DNA of 9,467 nt from Clostridiales bacterium (GCA_004554085.1 SFNY01000085.1:1-9467), one strand, 5' to 3'; shown: positions 1 to 5,315, counted from the stretch's first letter. A program made the numbers and translations. Notes: generated by a model not told the origin, from the sequence alone.

Positions 1-1400
1 CCGAGAATCTGGCTCGTGAAATCCAGGATGAGTGCTTTTTCCCGGACGGATTGAAGTGCGAACTTCGCCGCTATCAGGAATGGGGCGTCAAATACGTTCT
101 GCATCAGGAGAGAGTTCTTCTTGGCGATGAGATGGGCTTGGGAAAAACGGTGCAGGCGATCGCAACCATGGTCTCGCTGCGCAATACAGGCGCTACACAT
201 TTTCTGGTGGTTTGTCCGGCGAGTGTACTGCCCAACTGGTGCAAGGAAATTGCGCAGAAAAGCAAGCTGCGCGTAACAAAGATACATGGTCAGGATCGGA
301 TGGATGCTTTCGAGGAATGGGAGCAGACGGGCGGCGCGGGTGTAACCACGTTTGAAACGACGGGTTATCTGAAGATGGAGGATGACGAGCGTTTTGATCT
401 GTTGATCGTTGACGAGGCACATTACATCAAGAATCAGGAGGCGCGAAGAACTGTCAATGTCAAGAGACTCGGAGAACATACAAATCGGATGCTGTTCATG
501 ACCGGCACTGCACTGGAGAACAATGTGGATGAAATGATCTCCCTCATTCAGGTTTTGCAGCCCACTGTCGCCTCCCAACTGCACAGCATCGCGTTTATGT
601 CCTCTGCACCTCAATTTCGGGAGAAGGTAGCGCCGGTGTACTATCGCCGAAAGCGGGAGGACGTGCTGACAGAGCTTCCCGAGTTGATAGAGAACACGGA
701 ATGGTGCGCGCTTTCGCCGGAGGAGGAGCGCATCTACGAGCGCACCGTCTTGTCAAAGCGCTATGCAGATATTCGGCGCGTATCCTGGAACATGGATGAT
801 CTGAACAAGTCCTGCAAGGCTGTACGGATGAGAGAAATCATTGAAGAGGCGGAAGCGGATGGACGCAAGACAATTGTGTTTTCCTTTTTCCTGGACACTA
901 TGCGAAGAATCCGGGCCTATCTGGGGTCGAGGTGTATACCGCCAATCAATGGCTCCGTGGCGCCCCAGCGGCGCCAGGAAATCATCGATGAATTTGACAA
1001 TGCGCCAGCGGGGAGTGTGTTGCTGGCGCAGATTCAATCCGGCGGCACTGGCTTGAACATACAGTCTGCAAGCGTTGTGATTATCTGTGAGCCTCAGCTG
1101 AAACCATCGATCGAAAACCAGGCGATTTCACGGGCATACCGCATGGGCCAGGCGCGCAATGTTCTGGTTTACCGTCTGTTGTGTGAGGATACAATTGATG
1201 AACGCATTGCAAAGCTGCTTGCAGAAAAGCAGGCTGTGTTTGATGCGTTTGCAGACAAATCTGTTGCCGCTGCAGCGACAGAAAATAAGGAAGTCGAGCT
1301 GGACGATAAAACGATGGGCAAACTTGTCGAGGAAGAAATTGAGCGCATCAATGCGAAAAATGGCGTATATACGTCATCTGAGCGTTCGGCAAGCAGATAA
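1..1400 (+). CDS. SNF2-family DEAD/DEAH-box helicase/ATPase, 5' end outside the window
   Basis: The reading frame is open from the first complete codon at 3, so the true start lies upstream and the TTG at 51 is not a convincing start. Residues counted from that TTG: Q-motif-like RRYQEWG (6-12), motif I GDEMGLGKT (25-33), motif Ia VCPASVLPNW (54-63), motif II DEAH (121-124), motif III MTGTALEN (150-157), then a second RecA-like lobe with KTIVFSFF (273-280), SGGTGLNIQ (330-338) and QAISRAYRMGQ (357-367). This full set is typical of SNF2 ATPases, which move along double-stranded DNA and remodel protein-DNA complexes. The C-terminal tail is short and charged, with no added domain. The gene is less GC-rich than the rest of the window and its third codon positions are mixed, which suggests separate ancestry. 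No clear terminator follows. The biological role (repair, transcription recycling or defence) cannot be decided without the missing N-terminus and upstream neighbours. Confidence 0.93.
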   Translation, partial: ENLAREIQDECFFPDGLKCELRRYQEWGVKYVLHQERVLLGDEMGLGKTVQAIATMVSLRNTGATHFLVVCPASVLPNWCKEIAQKSKLRVTKIHGQDRMDAFEEWEQTGGAGVTTFETTGYLKMEDDERFDLLIVDEAHYIKNQEARRTVNVKRLGEHTNRMLFMTGTALENNVDEMISLIQVLQPTVASQLHSIAFMSSAPQFREKVAPVYYRRKREDVLTELPELIENTEWCALSPEEERIYERTVLSKRYADIRRVSWNMDDLNKSCKAVRMREIIEEAEADGRKTIVFSFFLDTMRRIRAYLGSRCIPPINGSVAPQRRQEIIDEFDNAPAGSVLLAQIQSGGTGLNIQSASVVIICEPQLKPSIENQAISRAYRMGQARNVLVYRLLCEDTIDERIAKLLAEKQAVFDAFADKSVAAAATENKEVELDDKTMGKLVEEEIERINAKNGVYTSSERSASR

Positions 1401-1475
1401 AGCGCGATTGAGTTTTCAGGGCTCGTGATGAGAGGCACTTTCTCCACTAAATATTTCGATTAACGGAAATTTCTA

Positions 1476-1504
1476 TTGACAAGCATATGCCGCATCGGTA
1501 TAAT
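1476..1504 (+). promoter_or_regulatory. Consensus sigma-A promoter of the ABC transporter operon
   Basis: TTGACA (1476-1481) and TATAAT (1499-1504) both match the consensus exactly and are separated by 17 bases, the optimal spacing. Transcription should start near 1511, giving a leader of about 50 bases before the ATG at 1560. A short inverted repeat, ATAAGT (1503-1508) and ACTTAT (1513-1518), overlaps the -10 box and the start point, where a repressor could bind. Confidence 0.88.
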
Positions 1505-1514
1505 AAGTCAGAAC

Positions 1515-1540
1515 TTATGACTGCCACAAGGTAGTCGTGA
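1515..1540 (+). promoter_or_regulatory. Hairpin in the 5' leader of the substrate-binding protein gene
   Basis: GACTGCC (1519-1525) pairs with GGTAGTC (1530-1536) around an ACAA loop, with one G-U pair. The stem can grow to 11 pairs using 1515-1518 and 1537-1540 with further G-U pairs. It ends 5 bases before the AAGGAG ribosome binding site (1546-1551). It could stabilise the 5' end of the mRNA or affect ribosome access. No T-box or other known riboswitch fits in a leader this short. Confidence 0.5.
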
Positions 1541-1559
1541 ATATGAAGGAGAAATGCAT

Positions 1560-2555
1560 ATGAAGAAGGTACTTGCCCTGGTTCTGGCTGCCGTCATGCT
1601 GATGGCGGTTGCGGCAGCGGAGACCGTCAACACCAAGGAAACCATCAAGGTCGGCGTGGTCCAGCTCGTGGACATGGTCGACTCCGACAACGCCTACGAG
1701 GGCATGCTGGCCACCATCGCGGAAGCCGGCCTGTCCGACAAGATCATCGTGGAGCGCCAGAGCGCCGCAGGCGACGCGGGCACCATGACCACCATCATCC
1801 AGGGCTTCGTGGACGGCGGCTACGATCTGGTCGTGCCGGTGCTCACGCCCCCGGCCCAGGCGGCGGTGAACATCTGCGGCGGCGAGATCCCGATCATCTT
1901 CATGTCCGTGGTTGACCCGGTCTACTCCAAGATCATGCCCGACTGGGACACCGTGAGCCCGGACTTCCTGGCCACCGGCACCTCCAACACCATCCCGGCG
2001 GACCTGATGGTGGAGACCGCCAATGACATCACCCCCATCGGCGAGGGCGAAAAGATCTGCATCATGTACAACACCAGCCAGAACAACGCGGAGAGCACCA
2101 TGCAGGCCGCCGTGGCCTACTGCGATTCCATGGGCTACGCCTACGACGTGGTTGGCTATACCGACGTTCCGGACTCCATCACCCAGGCCAACGCCCTGAA
2201 CCCCGACGATTACGCCTACGTGTACGTCGCGCTGGACAGCGTCATCGCCGCCAACTTCAACCAGCTGGGCGAGACCCTGACCGAGATGGGCATCCCGGTC
2301 TACGGCGTTGCGGACGCGATGACCAAGGGCGGCGCGCTCTGCTCCTACGGCGTGGACTACACCATCGTGGGCAACATGACCGGTGAGATGATCGTCGAGT
2401 GGTACAACGGCACGGCCTTGGAGGACATGCCCTGCCGCCGCTACAGCGAGTTCAACCTGGTCATCAACAGCGACGTCCAGGCGGCCCTGGGCATCGAGCT
2501 GCCGGAGGACTACGCCGCGCAGGCCACCTACGTGACCACCGTGCGCGCGAACTGA
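1560..2555 (+). CDS. ABC transporter substrate-binding protein (TrpX-like, ABC_sub_bind family)
   Basis: Predicted extracytoplasmic binding protein of 331 residues that captures a small molecule and delivers it to the permease encoded downstream. The ATG at 1560 is preferred over the one at 1554 because AAGGAG (1546-1551) then lies 8 bases away rather than 2. Residues 1-20 form a signal peptide: MKK, a hydrophobic stretch, then an AxA-type site near AVAAA before ETVNTKE. No lipobox cysteine is present, which is unusual for a Gram-positive binding protein. The mature part reads as a two-lobed periplasmic-binding-protein fold with IKVGVVQLVDM at its start, GYDLVVPVLTPPAQAA and IPIIFMSVVDP, as expected for the ABC_sub_bind family (COG2984). 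Members called TrpX are often linked to tryptophan, but no tryptophan-specific signal is visible here, so the substrate stays open. Family assignment is firm. Confidence 0.9.
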   Translation: MKKVLALVLAAVMLMAVAAAETVNTKETIKVGVVQLVDMVDSDNAYEGMLATIAEAGLSDKIIVERQSAAGDAGTMTTIIQGFVDGGYDLVVPVLTPPAQAAVNICGGEIPIIFMSVVDPVYSKIMPDWDTVSPDFLATGTSNTIPADLMVETANDITPIGEGEKICIMYNTSQNNAESTMQAAVAYCDSMGYAYDVVGYTDVPDSITQANALNPDDYAYVYVALDSVIAANFNQLGETLTEMGIPVYGVADAMTKGGALCSYGVDYTIVGNMTGEMIVEWYNGTALEDMPCRRYSEFNLVINSDVQAALGIELPEDYAAQATYVTTVRAN

Positions 2556-2563
2556 CGACCATG

Positions 2564-2585
2564 TGGAGGGGGAAATCCCCCTCCA
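2564..2585 (+). terminator. GC-rich hairpin just after the substrate-binding protein gene
   Basis: TGGAGGGGG (2564-2572) and CCCCCTCCA (2577-2585) form a perfect 9-pair stem around AAAT, starting 8 bases after the stop codon. The bases after it (TTGTGATTTT) make only a weak U-tract. It could be a partial terminator or a 3' stabiliser protecting the binding-protein message from exonucleases. Confidence 0.55.
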
Positions 2586-2600
2586 TTGTGATTTTGCGGC

Positions 2601-2629
2601 TTGCCTTGCGCGGGCATTTCTGGTACAAT
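2601..2629 (+). promoter_or_regulatory. Candidate promoter at the head of the hairpin cluster
   Basis: TTGCCT (2601-2606), a 17-base spacer and TACAAT (2624-2629), with TG one base upstream of the -10 box (extended -10). A transcript would start near 2636 and run through the hairpins to the terminator at 3005-3031. It could drive a small RNA or supply extra transcription to the permease genes. The match is good but not exact, and nothing else confirms it. Confidence 0.42.
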
Positions 2630-2631
2630 AA

Positions 2632-2650
2632 CGGGGAGTCTCGCTCCCCG
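2632..2650 (+). repeat. GGGGAG/CTCCCC hairpin, copy 1
   Basis: CGGGGAG (2632-2638) and CTCCCCG (2644-2650) pair around TCTCG. The 17-base core GGGGAGTCTCGCTCCCC returns unchanged at 3007-3023, on the other side of the hairpin cluster. The copy here is not followed by a U-tract. Confidence 0.75.
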
Positions 2651-2653
2651 ATT

Positions 2654-2688
2654 CAGCTTGTCAAAATAGTAGATATTTTGACAAGCTG
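2654..2688. repeat. Perfect 15-base-pair palindrome with a 5-base loop
   Basis: CAGCTTGTCAAAATA (2654-2668) is exactly complementary to 2674-2688, with GTAGA between. It is the longest perfect stem in the cluster and, being AT-rich in the middle, differs from its GC-rich neighbours. It contains TTGTCA/TGACAA half-sites, so it could be a protein-binding operator as well as an RNA hairpin. Confidence 0.8.
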
Positions 2689-2693
2689 GTGGA

Positions 2694-2712
2694 CGGGGGA
2701 GTATCTCCCCCG
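2694..2712 (+). repeat. GGGGGAG/CTCCCCC hairpin
   Basis: CGGGGGAG (2694-2701) and CTCCCCCG (2705-2712) form 8 pairs around TAT. It resembles the GGGGAG hairpins at 2632 and 3005 but with another loop and one more G-C pair. No U-tract follows. Confidence 0.7.
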
Positions 2713-2728
2713 CCACTGCCACCCCCTC

Positions 2729-2770
2729 CAGATTTTGCTTGAATCCTCTGGATTCCGGCCGCAAAATCTG
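2729..2770 (+). repeat. Two-tier hairpin with inner stem A (GAATCC-TCT-GGATTC)
   Basis: Outer stem: CAGATTTTGC (2729-2738) with GCAAAATCTG (2761-2770), 10 pairs. Inner stem: GAATCC (2741-2746) with GGATTC (2750-2755) around TCT. TT on one side and CGGCC on the other separate the tiers. The same inner stem recurs at 2836-2850 inside a different outer stem. Confidence 0.72.
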
Positions 2771-2794
2771 CAAGGAAGTGATTTTTCTGTAGCA

Positions 2795-2825
2795 GTCGCG
2801 CCACTGCACTAAGTGCAGGCGCGAC
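2795..2825 (+). repeat. Two-tier hairpin with inner stem B (CTGCAC-TAA-GTGCAG)
   Basis: Outer stem GTCGCGC (2795-2801) with GCGCGAC (2819-2825). A CA bulge (2802-2803) lies on the 5' side. Inner stem CTGCAC (2804-2809) with GTGCAG (2813-2818), loop TAA. Together 13 pairs with one bulge. Confidence 0.72.
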
Positions 2826-2829
2826 CAGC

Positions 2830-2858
2830 CCGGACGAATCCTCTGGATTCCAGTCCGG
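2830..2858 (+). repeat. Two-tier hairpin, second copy of inner stem A
   Basis: Outer stem CCGGAC (2830-2835) with GTCCGG (2853-2858). Inner stem GAATCC (2836-2841) with GGATTC (2845-2850), loop TCT, and a CA bulge (2851-2852) on the 3' side. The inner 15 bases equal 2741-2755 exactly while the outer stem is unrelated. Confidence 0.72.
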
Positions 2859-2863
2859 TGCTG

Positions 2864-2895
2864 CCGGCCGCTGCAATACATTGCAGTGCGGCCGG
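2864..2895 (+). repeat. Two-tier hairpin with B-like inner stem (CTGCA/TGCAG)
   Basis: Outer stem CCGGCCGC (2864-2871) with GCGGCCGG (2888-2895). Inner palindrome TGCAAT (2872-2877) with ATTGCA (2880-2885), plus a GT bulge (2886-2887) on the 3' side. The inner part, read with its flanking bases as CTGCA...TGCAG, resembles inner stem B at 2804-2818. Confidence 0.68.
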
Positions 2896-2916
2896 TGCAT
2901 CAAGCAAAATCAGCTG

Positions 2917-2945
2917 CGTGGTCGCCGTACATGCCGCCGACCACG
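2917..2945 (+). repeat. Hairpin CGTGGTCG/CGACCACG
   Basis: Eight perfect pairs, 2917-2924 with 2938-2945, enclosing 13 bases that show no strong inner stem. Confidence 0.55.
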
Positions 2946-2953
2946 ATTGAAGT

Positions 2954-2977
2954 GCGAAAGGGCTGCGGCCCTCTCGC
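2954..2977 (+). repeat. Hairpin GCGA-AGGGC/GCCCT-TCGC
   Basis: GCGA (2954-2957) pairs with TCGC (2974-2977) and AGGGC (2959-2963) with GCCCT (2968-2972), around TGCG, with single unpaired bases A and C between the two parts. Confidence 0.55.
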
Positions 2978-3004
2978 GCTCTCTTGGGGTTTTCGACAGC
3001 CTGT

Positions 3005-3031
3005 GCGGGGAGTCTCGCTCCCCGCTTTTCT
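3005..3031 (+). terminator. Intrinsic terminator-like hairpin upstream of the permease gene
   Basis: GCGGGGAG (3005-3012) and CTCCCCGC (3018-3025) form 8 perfect pairs around TCTCG, followed directly by TTTTCT. This is the strongest terminator-like element in the cluster. It lies 62 bases before the permease start, so transcripts from the binding-protein promoter must pass it to reach the permease. Its core duplicates the hairpin at 2633. Confidence 0.7.
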
Positions 3032-3092
3032 TGATTTCAGGGAAAACTGCGCGGGTCGCCGCGCCATTCTTGATATTGGAGGAGCAATCCAC

Positions 3093-4025
3093 ATGACCAA
3101 CCAAATCCTGGGTGCGCTGGAGCTGGGACTCGTCTACGGTCTGATGGTGCTCGGCGTATTCATCACGTTCCGCATCCTGAAGGTTCCGGATCTGACGGTG
3201 GACGGCAGCATCACGCTGGGCATGGCGGTGTGCGCCATGCTGACCAATGCGGGCCATCCCGGCCTTGCGCTGATCGTCGCAATGATCGCTGGCGCGCTGG
3301 CGGGCTGCATCACCGCCTTCCTCCAGACGAAGGCCAAGATTCCGCCGATCCTGGCGGGCATCATGACCATGTCCGGCCTGTACTCCATCAACCTGCTGAT
3401 CATGGACAACGGCAAGCCGAACATCTCCATCCTCGGCTCCCCCACGCTGTTCTCCATGTTCCAGGACGCAACGGGGCTGGACAAGCACGCATCCCGCATC
3501 ATCGTGGGCTTCCTGCTCTGCGCGGCGGTGGTTGCGCTGGTGGAGTTCTTCTTCACCACCCACGTGGGCCTGTGCATCCGGGCGACGGGCGACAACGAGG
3601 CCATGGTGCGCGCAACCTCCATCTCCACCGTGAAGATGAAGTGGATCGCCCTGGCGATGGCGAACGCCTGCGTGGCGCTCTCCGGCGCGATCTACACCCA
3701 GTACATCGGCTCGGCGGACGTGACGGCGGGCAGCGGCACGGTGGTCATCGGCTTCGCGTCGGTCATCATCGGCGAGACGGTCTGCGTGAAGAAGACCCTG
3801 AAGGTGCAGCTGATCTCCACCATCGTGGGCAGCGTGGTCTACCGCATCATCATCGCCGTGGCCATCAAGACGAACCTCTTCCCCACCTACTTCCTGAAGT
3901 TCGTGTCGGTGTTCATCATTGCGGTGGCGCTGTCAGTCAAGCCGATGCGCAATTGGTTGAGCGAGCGGAAGAACCGCCAGCGCAGAATGCGCGAAGCCGC
4001 GAAGGGAGGTGCGCAGGATGCTTGA
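3093..4025 (+). CDS. ABC transporter permease (TrpY-like, BPD_transp_2 type)
   Basis: Integral membrane channel subunit of 310 residues for the importer whose binding protein and ATPase flank it. GGAGGAG (3078-3084) sits 8 bases before the ATG at 3093. The frame stays open upstream to 2886, but that stretch would translate the hairpin repeats, so this ATG is the start. Hydrophobic segments cover most of residues 5-27, 38-77, 84-104, 135-153, 185-202, 213-230, 238-258 and 264-281. VPDLTVDGSI (31-40) and GDNEAMVRATSI (166-177) fit the COG4120 permeases that pair with TrpX-type binding proteins; the second probably touches the ATPase. The C-terminal tail (284-303) is strongly basic and should lie in the cytoplasm. 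The gene overlaps the ATPase gene by 8 bases, so their translation is probably coupled. Confidence 0.92.
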   Translation: MTNQILGALELGLVYGLMVLGVFITFRILKVPDLTVDGSITLGMAVCAMLTNAGHPGLALIVAMIAGALAGCITAFLQTKAKIPPILAGIMTMSGLYSINLLIMDNGKPNISILGSPTLFSMFQDATGLDKHASRIIVGFLLCAAVVALVEFFFTTHVGLCIRATGDNEAMVRATSISTVKMKWIALAMANACVALSGAIYTQYIGSADVTAGSGTVVIGFASVIIGETVCVKKTLKVQLISTIVGSVVYRIIIAVAIKTNLFPTYFLKFVSVFIIAVALSVKPMRNWLSERKNRQRRMREAAKGGAQDA

Positions 4026-4809
4026 CATTCGCAACGTCTACAAGACCTTCGCACCCGGCACAGTGAACGAGAAGAAGGTGCTCAAGGGCCTGTCGCTGCA
4101 CATGGCTCCCGGAGACTTCGCCACCGTGATCGGCTCCAACGGCGCGGGCAAGACCACGCTGTTCAACGCCATCGCCGGAACCTTCCTTACCGACGAGGGT
4201 CAGATCTTCATCGGCGGCGAGGACATGACCTTCAAGCCCGAAACCTACCGTGCGCGGGTCATCGGCCGCATCTTTCAGGATACGATGATGGGCACCGCGC
4301 CGAACATGACCATCGAGCAGAACCTGGCCATCGCCTACGCCAGCACCAAGAAGGGCCTGCGCCCGGCCATCACCCGCGCCGACCGCGCCTACTTCCGGGA
4401 CACCCTCGCGCGCCTGAACATGGGCCTGGAGGATCGGATGAAGACGAAGATGGGCCTGCTCTCCGGCGGCCAGAGGCAGGCGATCACGCTGCTGATGGCG
4501 GTGATCGTCACGCCGGACATCCTGCTGCTGGACGAGCACACCGCCGCGCTGGATCCGCTGACGGCGGAGAAGGTGCTGGCCATCACGAAGGAGGTCGTGG
4601 CGGAGAAGCACATCACCACGCTGATGATCACCCACAACATCGCATCTGCGCTGGAGTTGGGCAATCGCACGCTGATGATGGACGACGGCCAGATCGTGCT
4701 GGACCTCTCCGGCGAGGAGCGCGCCAGCCTGAGCGTGGAGGGCCTGCTGCAAAAGTACCGCGAGGTCAAGGGCAAGATGCTGGACAACGACCGCATCCTG
4801 CTGTCCTGA
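4018..4809 (+). CDS. ABC transporter ATP-binding protein (TrpZ-like, COG1101 type)
   Basis: Cytoplasmic ATPase of 263 residues that powers the importer. The start is the ATG at 4018, 8 bases after GGGAGG (4004-4009); the in-frame GTG at 4009 overlaps that site and is rejected. All motifs are intact: Walker A GSNGAGKTT (39-47), Q-loop glutamine 87 in RIFQD, signature LSGGQRQA (148-155), Walker B LLLDEH (169-174) with catalytic Glu173, D-loop AALD (176-179) and H-loop His206 in ITHN. The family normally sits with COG2984 binding proteins and COG4120 permeases, exactly the neighbours here. The first 8 bases overlap the end of the permease gene, and the cupin gene follows after 23 bases, so all belong to one operon. 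Confidence 0.94.
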   Translation: MLDIRNVYKTFAPGTVNEKKVLKGLSLHMAPGDFATVIGSNGAGKTTLFNAIAGTFLTDEGQIFIGGEDMTFKPETYRARVIGRIFQDTMMGTAPNMTIEQNLAIAYASTKKGLRPAITRADRAYFRDTLARLNMGLEDRMKTKMGLLSGGQRQAITLLMAVIVTPDILLLDEHTAALDPLTAEKVLAITKEVVAEKHITTLMITHNIASALELGNRTLMMDDGQIVLDLSGEERASLSVEGLLQKYREVKGKMLDNDRILLS

Positions 4810-4832
4810 ACAATTCATAGGAGGAAACAAGC

Positions 4833-5162
4833 ATGATTCTCAACTTTGATTCCATTCCGGAAAGCGTAATGACCAACTTCAAGGGCGGTGAAAAGAGCGT
4901 CGCCGCGCACATGTTCGTCGATCCCATGTGCCGCATCATGCGCGGCCGCCTGGTGAGCGGCGCCAGCATCGGCCTGCACACCCACGAGGACAGCTGCGAA
5001 ATCGTCTACTGCTTCTCCGGCAGCGCGAAGGTGATCTACGACGGCGAGGAGGCGCGCATCAGCGCCGGTCAGGCCCACTACTGCCCCAAGGGCCACAGCC
5101 ACACTGTCATCAACGATACCGACGGGGAGATGCAGTTCCTCGCCATCGTGCCCCAGCAATAA
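4833..5162 (+). CDS. Small single-domain cupin protein
   Basis: A 109-residue protein with AGGAGG (4819-4824) 8 bases before the ATG. Both cupin motifs are present. Motif 1 is GLHTHEDSCEIVYCFSG, with His49, His51 and Glu56. Motif 2 is GQAHYCPKGHSHTVIN, with His90. These four residues form the usual metal site, so a bound divalent metal is likely. No second domain or DNA-binding helix-turn-helix is seen. Cupins of this size can be sugar or amino-acid isomerases, dioxygenases, or metal-dependent small-molecule sensors, and the sequence does not choose among them. It is the last gene of the ABC operon, which suggests it acts on or senses the imported compound. The fold is certain and the function is not. 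Confidence 0.88.
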   Translation: MILNFDSIPESVMTNFKGGEKSVAAHMFVDPMCRIMRGRLVSGASIGLHTHEDSCEIVYCFSGSAKVIYDGEEARISAGQAHYCPKGHSHTVINDTDGEMQFLAIVPQQ

Positions 5163-5206
5163 GCGGCGGCGAGGCGCCGCAGCCACATCGCTTCGCGGTT
5201 TGAATC

Positions 5207-5247
5207 ACGAACCTCTGCCCCCACTGGTTCAAGGGGCAGAGGTTCGT
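5207..5247 (+). terminator. Long hairpin, probable end of the ABC-cupin operon
   Basis: A perfect 15-pair stem, 5207-5221 with 5233-5247 (core CCTCTGCCCC/GGGGCAGAGG), around an 11-base loop, 44 bases after the cupin stop. The downstream tract CGCTTCTTCCC is poor in T, so it may act with the next palindrome (5283-5315) rather than alone. Confidence 0.6.
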
Positions 5248-5282
5248 CGCTTCTTCCCTATACATTGGTTTGCTGTGATCCC

Positions 5283-5315
5283 GAAATTCAGTCCGGCAGG
5301 AATGGACTGAATTTC
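5283..5315. repeat. 12-base-pair palindrome GAAATTCAGTCC
   Basis: GAAATTCAGTCC (5283-5294) is perfectly complementary to GGACTGAATTTC (5304-5315) across a 9-base loop. TTGTGTTTGG follows. It may be a second terminator or a protein-binding site. Confidence 0.6.

Larger units (their letters stand above)
2556..3092 (+). repeat. Hairpin-rich intergenic stretch between binding-protein and permease genes
   Basis: These 537 bases carry no credible gene but about ten separate hairpins: 2564-2585, 2632-2650, 2654-2688, 2694-2712, 2729-2770, 2795-2825, 2830-2858, 2864-2895, 2917-2945, 2954-2977, 3005-3025 and 3049-3064. Most stems are perfect or carry a single small bulge. Several motifs recur: GAATCCTCTGGATTC at 2741 and 2836, GGGGAGTCTCGCTCCCC at 2633 and 3007, and GATTTTGC or its complement at 2590, 2731, 2761 and 2904. 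It may be a cluster of palindromic repeats of the REP/BIME type, a structured leader or a small RNA. Its position inside an operon suggests unequal expression of the genes on either side. The structures are seen directly and the role is inferred. Confidence 0.8.

Noticed and set aside
1554..1559. ATG at 1554 as start of the binding-protein gene
   Set aside because: It is only 2 bases after AAGGAG; the ATG at 1560 has 8-base spacing and begins a classic MKK signal peptide.
1505..1559. T-box or other riboswitch controlling the TrpX-like operon
   Set aside because: The predicted leader is only about 50 bases, too short for a T-box, and no specifier loop or T-box sequence is visible.
2399..2812. 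137-codon open frame overlapping the end of the binding-protein gene
   Set aside because: It is an out-of-frame reading of the GC-rich gene continuing into the hairpin repeats, with low-complexity composition and no ribosome binding site.
2886..3092. N-terminal extension of the permease reading frame
   Set aside because: It would translate hairpins and the terminator; its product has no permease-like sequence, and the ATG at 3093 has a well-placed GGAGGAG.
2556..3092. CRISPR array
   Set aside because: The repeats are palindromes with unequal spacing and no regular repeat-spacer alternation, and no cas gene is present.
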